Shown here one piece after another: positions 8,519 through 16,047 of a stretch of 37,779 nucleotides of DNA (the stretch's first letter is position 1; the number at the start of each line of letters is the position of its first letter). This stretch comes from JACQZO01 sp964512325. GTDB taxonomy: Bacteria; Patescibacteriota; Gracilibacteria; RBG-16-42-10. The DNA lies in NCBI GenBank assembly GCA_964512325.1, contig CAZEGN010000011.1, positions 1-37,779 on the forward strand, read 5' to 3'. Under the pieces are notes generated by a model that saw only the letters and a program-made list of their open reading frames with translations, had not been told where the DNA came from and ran no database searches. The translations under genes and the position numbers were made by a program.

Positions 8519-9919
8519 TTAGCCAACTGCGCCCTCCATTTCTAAGGCAATTAATTTATTGAGTTCCACTGCATACTCAAGCGGTAAGGCTCGTACAACA
8601 GGATCAATAAAGCCACTCACAATCATTTGAATAGCTTGTTCTTTTGATAAGCCTCGGCTCATCAAATAAAATATTTCTTCGTCACTTATTTTGCCGACGC
8701 TAGCTTCATGAGCAACGGTTGCGCTGGCATTTTCTACTTTCATAAAAGGATATGTATCAGAGCGAGCTTCAGACCCAAAGAGCAAACCATCACAATGCAC
8801 GCTTACTTTGGCCTGATCTGCATGTGGAAGCACGCGCACCTGTCCACGGTAGGTAGCTTTGCCATTGCCCTTACTAATGCTTTTAGCGCGAATAGTGGAG
8901 GTTGTTCTGGGAGCAACATGAATCACTTTTGAGCCAGTATCTTGATCTTGCCCTGGTCCTGCAAAGGCAATACCTAGACTGTCAGAATGTGCCCCTTCAC
9001 CGCGTAAAATACTGCAAGGATAAAGCATCGTTACACCACTGCCTAAGTTGCCATTAATCCACTCAATCGTGCCGTTTTTGTCTACCACGGCGCGTTTAGT
9101 GTTCAAGTTGAAGGTGTTTTTGCTCCAGTTTTCAATGCTACTGTAACGCATATGAGCTCCTTCATGCACATGCAACTCCACACACCCGGCATGCAGGGCG
9201 CTTGCTTCGAAACGAGGGGCAGAGCAGCCTTCGATATAATGAAGATCTGCACCTTTATCCACAATAATTAAGGTGTGCTCGAATTGACCACCTGCTTTAG
9301 CATTCATGCGGAAATAAGCTTGTAGTGGAATGGATACTTTGACTTCGGGTGGCACGTAAATAAAGGTACCACCACTCCAGACTGCGGCATGGAGCATGAC
9401 AAACTTGTGATCATTAATGCCGATACAATCAGTCATGAAATATCTTTTTACTAACTCAGGGTACTTATGTACTGCCACGTCCATGTTTTCAAAAATGACG
9501 CCCTTCTCTTCCCATTCTTTTTTTAAGTTATGATAAACAACATCACTGTCGTATTGAGCACCTACACCTGCTAAAGCATGTCGCTCTGCTTCAGGGATGC
9601 CTAACTTTTCAAAAGTGTTTCTAATGTTCTCTGGTACTTCATCCCAGCTTTTCTTCTCTTCAGTATCAGGGCGCACGAAGTAGGCAATTTTGTTTAAGTC
9701 TAGGTTATCAAGACTGGGCCCAAAGCTTGGTAATGGTGTTTCCATATAAAGCTTAAAAGCAGCTAGGCGTTTTTGTAGCATCCACTCAGGTTCATTTTTT
9801 TGGTGGGATATTTCCCTTACCGTGGTTTCAGTTAAACCAAGGCCTGCGGAGTACTTGGTTTTGCTGTTGTCAGCCTCATCATAGAGGGAACGGTCAAGTG
9901 TAAGATTGGGAGAAAACAT
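8519..9919 (-). CDS. sufB: Fe-S cluster assembly scaffold SufB
   Basis: Core scaffold protein of the SufBCD complex, 466 aa, the usual length. Diagnostic segments include FKLYMETPLPSFGP near residue 55, a central beta-helix with YIEGCSAPRF, HAGCVELHVHEGAHMRYS and ENWSKNTFNLNTKR, then VHCDGLLFGSEARSDTYPF and HEASVGKISDEEIFYLMSRG. The EARSDTYPF stretch resembles the Gram-positive type rather than the CGAH-containing proteobacterial type. It is the first structural gene of the operon, 99 nt after the regulator gene. No strong Shine-Dalgarno is visible. Confidence 0.97.
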   Translation of the reverse strand: MFSPNLTLDRSLYDEADNSKTKYSAGLGLTETTVREISHQKNEPEWMLQKRLAAFKLYMETPLPSFGPSLDNLDLNKIAYFVRPDTEEKKSWDEVPENIRNTFEKLGIPEAERHALAGVGAQYDSDVVYHNLKKEWEEKGVIFENMDVAVHKYPELVKRYFMTDCIGINDHKFVMLHAAVWSGGTFIYVPPEVKVSIPLQAYFRMNAKAGGQFEHTLIIVDKGADLHYIEGCSAPRFEASALHAGCVELHVHEGAHMRYSSIENWSKNTFNLNTKRAVVDKNGTIEWINGNLGSGVTMLYPCSILRGEGAHSDSLGIAFAGPGQDQDTGSKVIHVAPRTTSTIRAKSISKGNGKATYRGQVRVLPHADQAKVSVHCDGLLFGSEARSDTYPFMKVENASATVAHEASVGKISDEEIFYLMSRGLSKEQAIQMIVSGFIDPVVRALPLEYAVELNKLIALEMEGAVG

Positions 9920-10019
9920 GAAGATGATTGGAAAGTATGAGAGGTGAAATAACCAGTAGGGAGGAGATGTCCTCTAGTAATTGTGGGAGAGGTTCTTTCA
10001 GTGGTGTGGTAAACGTAAC

Positions 10020-10310
10020 TTAATTGGTAGAAGACAGGGGAGAGGTGAAAACTTTGCAGCCTGGGCAAGCAAAGGTTGATTTATACTTGTACTTGGTTTC
10101 GCGACCCTTTTTTGAGGAACTTACCAGACCGTAGTCGGTGAGTTGTTTGAGATGATGAGAAATGGTTGGTTGGCTCACAGCCATTTCCTTTTCCAGATGT
10201 TTTACCTGATTTGTGCCATTTCTAATCTTGGCAAAGATTTTGAGCCGGGTAGCATCGCCAAGCAGTGAAAAACACTGTGCGCAGGATTTATTGCATTGCT
10301 TTTTAGGCAT
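10020..10310 (-). CDS. ArsR-family winged-helix regulator with five Cys, probable suf operon repressor
   Basis: A 96-aa winged-helix DNA-binding protein. The core LGDATRLKIFAKIRN and the recognition helix VSQPTISHHLKQL followed by the wing SSSKKGRETKYKY are classic ArsR features. Unusual are the N-terminal C6-x3-C10-x2-C13 (CNKSCAQC) and the C-terminal C82-x2-C85 (CPGC) clusters, which could together bind a metal or Fe-S cluster. It opens the suf gene row on the same strand, and its promoter region carries a palindrome between the -10 box and the ATG. A role as sensor-repressor of suf, analogous to SufR or IscR but of another family, is inference. Confidence 0.88.
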   Translation of the reverse strand: MPKKQCNKSCAQCFSLLGDATRLKIFAKIRNGTNQVKHLEKEMAVSQPTISHHLKQLTDYGLVSSSKKGRETKYKYKSTFACPGCKVFTSPLSSTN

Positions 10311-10315
10311 GATTA

Positions 10316-10331
10316 ATAGACGTAGGTCTAT
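10316..10331. promoter_or_regulatory. Palindromic operator candidate for the ArsR-type regulator
   Basis: ATAGAC-GTAG-GTCTAT is a perfect 6-bp inverted repeat with a 4-base spacer, located between the -10 box and start codon of the regulator gene. Binding there would block transcription of the regulator and probably of the suf genes behind it. That the regulator is the binding protein is inferred from position and family behaviour. Confidence 0.55.
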
Positions 10332-10334
10332 GAG

Positions 10335-10362
10335 ATAATAGTATTTTTCTGAAAAAAGACAA
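10335..10362 (-). promoter_or_regulatory. Promoter of the regulator-suf operon
   Basis: On the minus strand a TTGTCT -35 box (10357-10362) and a TATTAT -10 box (10335-10340) are separated by 16 bases. The regulator ATG lies 24 nt downstream of the -10 box, with the palindrome at 10316-10331 in between. Confidence 0.55.
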
Positions 10363-10414
10363 GGATTTGTGGCTAGCCACTAGTTCTGGCACTATAAAGG
10401 CACTGACTTATTCT

Positions 10415-11116
10415 ATGCGCAAATACTGGAGCTCTGTCATATTTTTTCTAGTTTTTACTATCGGCGTGCTTCTTGCTTCGGCTGCTTGGTCTAACTATCA
10501 AGAGACACAGTCTTTTGTGGCTACTGCCAATCCAGTCCAAGGTTATATCACTGCGTTTAGACAAAGTACTGATTCTGATGGGGCCATATCATACTTCCCC
10601 GTGATCAGCTTTCAAGATGAAACTGGTCAACAGCATGAAGTACGGGCGAGCTTTTCAGTAAGTCTAGCAGATTGGAATATCGGTGACGCAATTACTATTT
10701 TATATGACAAAACAGCTCCAAATGAGGCGATAATAAATAGTTTTTCAGAGCTTTATGCGCTCGTCATCATTTTGGGAATCATTGGTCTTATTTTTCTGCT
10801 TGTGGGAGGAATTGGTCTTTATAGAGGTTTAAAGCGTATTCTTTTGAAGCGCTGGCTCATTGCTCATGGTGAGGTCATTGAAGCTGAGGTGTCTGCAGTA
10901 GGGGTAGACCGATCGATTAGGGTCAATGGCCAGTCACCGTATTATATTACTTGTAAGTACCCTGATGCTGAATCAGGTGTGTTCCGTGAATACAAAAGTG
11001 TGCGACTGTGGCGAGATCCTGCTAATTATGTAAAAAATACGATTAAAGTATATCGTGATCCAATGGAACACAAACGCTATTATGTTTTTACTGACGATTT
11101 GTTCCAAGTTCACTAA
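10415..11116 (+). CDS. DUF3592-family membrane protein with two DUF3592-like modules
   Basis: A 233-aa membrane protein of unknown function. TM1 is at about residues 7-25, followed by a beta-rich outside domain typical of DUF3592 (VQGYITAF, YFPVISFQDETGQQHEV, GDAITILYDKTAPNEAIIN). TM2 is at about 115-137 (VIILGIIGLIFLLVGGIGLY), followed by a second related module (GEVIEAEVSAVGVD, SPYYITCKYPD, KVYRDPMEHKRYYVF). The open frame extends upstream to a TTG at 10367, but the ATG at 10415 begins a normal membrane-protein N terminus and leaves room for promoter sequence shared with the divergent regulator. A smaller DUF3592 protein is encoded at 13944. Confidence 0.8.
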   Translation: MRKYWSSVIFFLVFTIGVLLASAAWSNYQETQSFVATANPVQGYITAFRQSTDSDGAISYFPVISFQDETGQQHEVRASFSVSLADWNIGDAITILYDKTAPNEAIINSFSELYALVIILGIIGLIFLLVGGIGLYRGLKRILLKRWLIAHGEVIEAEVSAVGVDRSIRVNGQSPYYITCKYPDAESGVFREYKSVRLWRDPANYVKNTIKVYRDPMEHKRYYVFTDDLFQVH

Positions 11117-11152
11117 ATGTGTCCTTGCTCATAAAATTAACAACTTTACTCT

Positions 11153-12751
11153 ATGGTTACAGAACAACAGCTACTGACAAAAATGGATATTTCAACTAGG
11201 ACTATGCCTGTTGTCGATTTGTTTAGGCAGCTTTTGTGTTTCTGGCAGTCTTTTACCTTGCATAAAAGGACTTGTGCCAAAACAGGTAAGGAAATGATTT
11301 CTGTATTTGGAGAATCTTGCCCCTATCCCGTATGGCTGCATGATGAATGGTTAAAACACGCAAATCCGCCCGATGCAGACTTTCAGTTTGAGCAAGGCTT
11401 TTTTGATCAGCTGTGGCAACTGTTTCAACAGTGTCCAATCCCTCACAACATGGGAAATGCTTCAGAAAATTGTGATTACACTGATGATTGCTGGTATTCT
11501 AAAAAATGCTATCTAAGTCACTCTGTTTTGCGCGGTGAGGATATATATTATTCTTATCGTGTGATTGATTGTCGCAATTGTTTCTTCTGTGTATTTAGTA
11601 ATAATTGTGAATTGTGTCTGGATGTTGTAAACAGCACCCATTGTTACAACGTTACTTATGCGATTGACTGTGCACAGTGCCGCGATTCAGCCTTTTTGTT
11701 TGATTGTCGTAACTGCAGTGATTGCATTTTGTGTTTTAATCTGCGCAATAAGCAGTATTGCATTGAAAATGTGCAATATACTAAGGAAGAATATGAGGAA
11801 AAGAAAAAACAATATACTTGGGCCTCAAGAAAAAGTTATGAAGAGTTTAAAAAACAATTTAGAGACTTGCTGTTTACTAAAGCTTGGTGGAAGGCGCAGC
11901 ACAATGAACGCGTGGAACATGTAAACGGAGATTATATCAGAGAGGGGCATAATTGTGATCAGGTATTCTTTGTCGATAAATGCAAAGATGTAGTTAATTT
12001 CGTACGGGGATTACAAGTGAAAGACTGTGTCAATTGTATAGGCTGTTTTAATAGCGAGTTGCTGGGCTACTGCTCAATGGTGCAGGATGGTGGCTATGAG
12101 GTTTTTTATTCGGTGAACTTAGTGAATTGCAAGTTTATGGAATACTCAATCAATTGTACCAATTGTGAGCATTGTTTTGCTTGCGCAGGCTTAGTTAATC
12201 GTCAGTTTTGCATTCTTAACAAGCAGTACTCTGAGCAGGAATATCATGAACTCAAACAGAAAATAAAGAGCCATTTAAAAGAAACGGGTGAGTATGGTCA
12301 ATTATTCCCAGGCTATTTTGCTTCTTGCACTTATGATGAGAGTCTTGCTGCTTTTTATTTCCCTCTAACTTTAGAGCAACAAAAAATATTGGGCTTTCGC
12401 ACCAATACCCTACAATCACAAAATATGGATGGCTATCAGCCGGCAAGTGCTGTGCCTGATAGTGTTGAGAACAGTAATGGGGTCGAGAACATGGTCTTTT
12501 TTGATGAAATTGCTAAAAAACAATTTAAAATTCAAACCTTCGATATTGCATTTAGCCGGCAACAACATGTGCCTTTGCCTAACACGTTTTATGTCCGTCG
12601 TATTAAAGAAAACTTTGCTTGGCTTTATTATGACGGTAATTTTCGCGAAACGACCTGCGTTAAAACAGGCGAGCGTGTCATGACTACATTGCCCAGAGCA
12701 TTAGATAGTCGCATTATTTCTGAAAAGGCATATGAGAAGCTGATGTATTAG
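11153..12751 (+). CDS. Cys-rich repeat protein of unknown function (CPR-type)
   Basis: A 532-aa protein with a repeated pattern DC.NC..C in which Cys pairs recur every 10-20 residues (DCRNCFFC, DCAQC, DCRNCSDCILC, DCVNCIGC, NCTNCEHCFAC). A longer unit, NLRNKQYCIENVQYTKEEYEE, recurs later as LVNRQFCILNKQYSEQEYHE, so the middle is an internal duplication. Both ends carry a CxKTG motif (CAKTGKEM near residue 40, CVKTGERV near 502) that may be zinc-ribbon-like. It has no signal peptide, so a cytoplasmic metal-binding solenoid is more likely than a disulfide-rich exported protein. Similar proteins occur in CPR genomes, often with unreliable transferase names, and the true function is unknown. Confidence 0.85.
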   Translation: MVTEQQLLTKMDISTRTMPVVDLFRQLLCFWQSFTLHKRTCAKTGKEMISVFGESCPYPVWLHDEWLKHANPPDADFQFEQGFFDQLWQLFQQCPIPHNMGNASENCDYTDDCWYSKKCYLSHSVLRGEDIYYSYRVIDCRNCFFCVFSNNCELCLDVVNSTHCYNVTYAIDCAQCRDSAFLFDCRNCSDCILCFNLRNKQYCIENVQYTKEEYEEKKKQYTWASRKSYEEFKKQFRDLLFTKAWWKAQHNERVEHVNGDYIREGHNCDQVFFVDKCKDVVNFVRGLQVKDCVNCIGCFNSELLGYCSMVQDGGYEVFYSVNLVNCKFMEYSINCTNCEHCFACAGLVNRQFCILNKQYSEQEYHELKQKIKSHLKETGEYGQLFPGYFASCTYDESLAAFYFPLTLEQQKILGFRTNTLQSQNMDGYQPASAVPDSVENSNGVENMVFFDEIAKKQFKIQTFDIAFSRQQHVPLPNTFYVRRIKENFAWLYYDGNFRETTCVKTGERVMTTLPRALDSRIISEKAYEKLMY

Positions 12752-12765
12752 TGCTGAAGGTATTT

Positions 12766-12780
12766 AGGTAGACGTACCTT
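12766..12780 (+). terminator. Weak hairpin after the Cys-rich protein gene
   Basis: AGGTA-GACG-TACCT forms a 5-bp stem with a 4-base loop followed by only three T residues, 14 nt after the stop codon. It is a candidate weak intrinsic terminator for the plus-strand gene. Confidence 0.3.
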
Positions 12781-12885
12781 TTGCCCAGGCTCAAGTAGCA
12801 AAGCGACATGCACTTATACCACTCTAATATTGCATTTTTGTCGTTCAATGCTACATTTCCGTCTCGAGCAAAATTAAATGGGCAT

Positions 12886-13905
12886 ATGAAGCGGGTGATC
12901 ATTACTAACAGAGCATATGTTGATCGGCCAGATAAGTACCGTGCGGCCGCTACCTTCCAAAAGGTAGTAGCAAGTGGTGCTAGACCAAAGGTGATCCTAT
13001 TAGATTTTAAGGCAGAACAAGGCTCAATCCCTGACAATATCACTCAGCAAATACGTACACAATTGACGCTGATCATGGAAAGCGATCAGCTTGTTGTCTG
13101 TATGGGTGATGGTGGAATCGCTTTAGCTGTGCATGCCTTGCAGATATTACAGACAGAAGTCCGAGCATTGGCTCAGCATGCTGTTGGTGTTGCACCAGGT
13201 GGCACGATGAATAACTTGCATACTGCCCTGTGCACTAATGGCAAAATTGGAGCAAAGAACACTCAAGTCACTCGCGTCCGTGAGTTTGAATTTGCTGTCG
13301 ACGGTAAGCAAGAATCTATGCCAGTAGTCAGCTTTTTTGGAACTGGAGCGGAAGCAGAGTTTTTGCATCATTATGAAAGAGGATCACGTGCTGATCGACG
13401 TGAGATTAATATCGCCAAAGCTGGTGTGGGTATGGCGAATGACTTTTGGCGTACCCGTAATGATAGACAATCAAGCTTTGCTGCGCTAGCGATTCCGGTG
13501 TGGGGGATTATGAATTTCCCGCAGGAGTTTTATCGTTTGGGTGAATCAGATATGGCTTTAATGCAGCTTAATGCAGAAAATGGTTTTGAAGCAGCAAGTT
13601 TATTTGCGTTATACCAATTAGCTGGTCAGTCTCCAGACTTTTTGACTTGGTTGTGGAGACGAGAGGGGTTGCGTCATGAACTTGCAGGCAGAGTCCCTCT
13701 GTTTGATTGGTTCGCACGCAGGGCACAAGAAATGAAACCACAGTTAATAGGAAATCATACATTCCATGTGCGTGTGACTCATCCGGAAGGCTTTTTATTT
13801 CATACTGATGGTACGGTGCATGCTCGGCCAATGCCATTAGGGAGTACCGTACAATGTCGATTAGGTGTGAACAAGCTTCCCCCTGTACATCTTTACGCAG
13901 TATAA
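12886..13905 (+). CDS. Diacylglycerol kinase-like (lipid kinase fold) protein
   Basis: A 339-aa protein with the DAGK/NAD-kinase-like core. Visible are VIITNRAY at the start (the Rossmann-like strand usual in this fold), VVCMGDGGIALAVHAL in place of the GGDGT motif, VGVAPGGTMNNLHTAL in place of the PxGTxND motif, FFGTGAEAEFLHHYE, and FHTDGTVHARPM near the C terminus. The replacement of GGDGT by MGDGG and the Asn-Asn pair make substrate prediction unsafe; a lipid or sphingoid-type substrate is the family default. The frame is open to an ATG at 12808, but the 26 added residues look unlike the family, so I chose 12886. Confidence 0.75.
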   Translation: MKRVIITNRAYVDRPDKYRAAATFQKVVASGARPKVILLDFKAEQGSIPDNITQQIRTQLTLIMESDQLVVCMGDGGIALAVHALQILQTEVRALAQHAVGVAPGGTMNNLHTALCTNGKIGAKNTQVTRVREFEFAVDGKQESMPVVSFFGTGAEAEFLHHYERGSRADRREINIAKAGVGMANDFWRTRNDRQSSFAALAIPVWGIMNFPQEFYRLGESDMALMQLNAENGFEAASLFALYQLAGQSPDFLTWLWRREGLRHELAGRVPLFDWFARRAQEMKPQLIGNHTFHVRVTHPEGFLFHTDGTVHARPMPLGSTVQCRLGVNKLPPVHLYAV

Positions 13906-13943
13906 ACAGGTTGTGCTAGAGTAGGCGCGTTGCAATTTATTTT

Positions 13944-14384
13944 ATGACCAGTTCAAACTTAAAAGTTGTATCAAAGATATTGGTGCTATTCAGTGTCGTA
14001 TGTTTTATTGTGGGCGGCATGTTATGGTTTAGTGTAGAGCAGTTTATTGCGATGGGAACTCGTACTACCGGAGTCGTAATCGATCAACAGCTATCGTCTG
14101 ATAGCGATGGTACAGCATATTCACCGATAATTGCTTATCAAGATGATCTGGGCAAGCAGTATCAATTGATTCTGTCAGAGTCTAGCAATTTTCTAAAACA
14201 TCCTACTGGCACTAGCTTTGCTATTATTTACAACAAACAAAACCCAGCGCTCGCTAAAAGTGCTGAGTTTTGGAATTTATACTTGTGGCCGGTAATAGCT
14301 ATAGGTTTCGCCCTAGAATCACTCATTGGCGCGGCCGTTATTTCTTGGATTGTGACCAAAAAGCAAGAGGTCGGTTTACAGTGA
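13944..14384 (+). CDS. DUF3592-family membrane protein, small
   Basis: A 146-aa protein with TM1 at about residues 9-30, a beta-rich DUF3592 domain (GVVIDQQLSSDSDGTAYSPI, AYQDDLGKQYQL, FAIIYNKQNPALAKS) and TM2 at about 113-134. It resembles the first half of the 233-aa DUF3592 protein, sharing the S-D-S-D-G pattern before the YxPxI strand, which points to duplication. The function of DUF3592 is unknown. Its last 9 bases overlap the convergent 201-aa gene. Confidence 0.75.
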   Translation: MTSSNLKVVSKILVLFSVVCFIVGGMLWFSVEQFIAMGTRTTGVVIDQQLSSDSDGTAYSPIIAYQDDLGKQYQLILSESSNFLKHPTGTSFAIIYNKQNPALAKSAEFWNLYLWPVIAIGFALESLIGAAVISWIVTKKQEVGLQ

Positions 14385-14981
14385 TAAGTCTGGGTAGATA
14401 GCATAGCCTTTTTGAGCCAGCAGAATAAAAACTGGTACTAGCGCAATATTGATCTTGGCCACTGCATCACCTCCGTCATTGTTATCGGTGGTCCTAGCTG
14501 GTGCAAGAGCTGTTTCTATCAGCTGGCGATCTAGGTGAATTCCCAGTGTTAGCATGGTGGTATCAATATCTTGATAGAGTGCTCCCCAAGTGGCATTTTT
14601 TAGATCAGCTGTGGTTGCTCTGGTGTGATCAGAGAAACTCTCTGCTAGTTTTTTTCCTGGTAATCGGCGAGGAGCGTAAATTCCATGATCTCTCTGTATA
14701 ACTCGGTTTCTAAAGTTCTTGATCAGCGCATGTGCAAAAACAGATCGTGCGTATTCAGGAGTCCAATCTGGTTTGCGAAAACCGTATTTAGCAAACTCAG
14801 CTGCTGATATGCTATCTAGCTCTGCTTTCGCTTTCTGGGTGTTTGTTTGTGCTTGCTCCAAAGCTACAATTAGCTCGTTTCTACAGGGGCTAGATAGCTG
14901 AAGGCGCTCGAGTGCAGGAAATAATAGGTATAACCAGTCTGGCAAGCGATGTTGCTCTTCGAGATTTTCTAACTTTGACAT
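14376..14981 (-). CDS. Hypothetical protein (201 aa)
   Basis: Unrecognised. The protein is mostly helical with Glu/Gln-rich segments at residues 40-65, a single Cys (SPCRNE), a DNNDGGDAVAK turn near 165-175 and a hydrophobic C-terminal helix (INIALVPVFILLAQKGYAI) that could be a membrane anchor or a buried helix. It stands alone on the minus strand, converging on the DUF3592 gene with a 9-base overlap. Its start ATG at 14981 has no obvious Shine-Dalgarno. Confidence 0.65.
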   Translation of the reverse strand: MSKLENLEEQHRLPDWLYLLFPALERLQLSSPCRNELIVALEQAQTNTQKAKAELDSISAAEFAKYGFRKPDWTPEYARSVFAHALIKNFRNRVIQRDHGIYAPRRLPGKKLAESFSDHTRATTADLKNATWGALYQDIDTTMLTLGIHLDRQLIETALAPARTTDNNDGGDAVAKINIALVPVFILLAQKGYAIYPDLSL

Positions 14982-15038
14982 AGTGGTTGGTAAATTACGT
15001 TTGACTGTTTATAGTACAATAAATAGCCGTTCGTGTCA

Positions 15039-15920
15039 CTATGGAAATTTAGCTGTAGGTACAATCTCATTCAAGTGGCTTACGAACCAGGCGGTGAGTG
15101 TCACCATGGTTTTAGCGACAGCGATCTCGGTTGGATTAGCACTCTTCGGCATATCTCTATAATACGCCGCGATAGCGCCTTTGGGGGTCGTAGATAATGT
15201 TTGCATTTTTTCGCTAGAAAATGGTTCATTAGGAAAATGCTGATAATAAAGGTAAGCACATCCCTTTGCGTAGGCTCGCATTTCACCCAGGTTAGCCAAA
15301 TAATCAAATCTTTGTTCACTGTCCTCACCATGCGAAGCATCGCTTCCTCCTTCACCGCCAATCGCTAAGTGTTCCATCTCATGTACCAGGGTGCTAGGAA
15401 ATAGTCGTTTGAATTCGGCTATTTCTTGTGCAGTAGAGGCATCCAGCAGCAGCGCAACGCCGGCACAAACGCGCGGTCTGCCTTGTACATCTGTACCGTA
15501 ATAGGCATTTTTTGTATGAGGTCCTAAACGAATATTGGCTTCACCAAAAAGCGGGTTAATCTCTCTGAGAAAGAAAGCTGTTGTTTTTCTCGCCCCATCA
15601 TTATCTGGCCAAACACTTTTTAATGCAGCAGTAACAAAAGCCAGTCGATCATCACGTGAAAGCGATAAGAAGTGAGTGGGGAGAGCATCCAGTACAGCAC
15701 TAAAGCGACGTATAATCTCCAGGGTAACTATGGTGTTGGTCCTCTCTAGCTCACGATCGCTTTCAAGTTCGGTGGGCAGATCGCGAGAGCGATTGTCTTC
15801 TTGGAGCTCTCGCAAAATACTTACTATGCTTCTTCTATCAATATCTGCGCGCATAGTCGTAACCGCACTAGGATTGCGTTCTCTCAACTCTGCTGAAAGC
15901 GAAGGTAAAATGTCTCTCAT
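15039..15920 (-). CDS. Putative zincin-type metallopeptidase
   Basis: A 293-aa protein with an HEMEH motif at residues 180-184 (HExxH; two zinc-binding His and the catalytic Glu). A further His197 and an acidic residue, E213 (NLGEMRAY), about 30 residues later, are candidates for the third zinc ligand. Residues 1-60 are charged and probably flexible. There is no signal peptide, so the enzyme would act in the cytoplasm or be exported by an unknown route. It is divergent from the transglutaminase-like gene at 16048, and the 127-base region between them carries repeated TTAGATTT/AATCTA sites. The family is not recognised, and peptidase activity is inferred from the motif. Confidence 0.72.
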   Translation of the reverse strand: MRDILPSLSAELRERNPSAVTTMRADIDRRSIVSILRELQEDNRSRDLPTELESDRELERTNTIVTLEIIRRFSAVLDALPTHFLSLSRDDRLAFVTAALKSVWPDNDGARKTTAFFLREINPLFGEANIRLGPHTKNAYYGTDVQGRPRVCAGVALLLDASTAQEIAEFKRLFPSTLVHEMEHLAIGGEGGSDASHGEDSEQRFDYLANLGEMRAYAKGCAYLYYQHFPNEPFSSEKMQTLSTTPKGAIAAYYRDMPKSANPTEIAVAKTMVTLTAWFVSHLNEIVPTAKFP

Positions 15921-15991
15921 GAAAATAGCTTCTATCTTGTTATTTTAGCATAAAGCTTACATACGTCCCATTCGTATCATAGGTTGACCGT

Positions 15992-16040
15992 AATCTATTA
16001 AGTTAGATTTTTAAATGATATCATAATTAGATTTAATCTA
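15992..16040. promoter_or_regulatory. Four copies of a TAGATT/AATCTA half-site in divergent promoter region
   Basis: AATCTA occurs at 15992-15997 and 16035-16040, and TAGATT at 16004-16009 and 16028-16033. Each forms an inverted pair with its neighbour, and the extended TTAGATTT copies (16003, 16027) are exactly 24 bases apart. This spacing, a little over two helical turns, suits cooperative binding by a regulator of both divergent genes. The sequence is AT-rich, so chance is possible. Confidence 0.4.
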
Positions 16041-16047
16041 TTCTTAA

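Noticed and set aside
11153..12751. CoA-transferase (CaiB/BaiF) identity for the Cys-rich protein
   Set aside because: No CoA-transferase features are visible; the sequence is dominated by Cys repeats.
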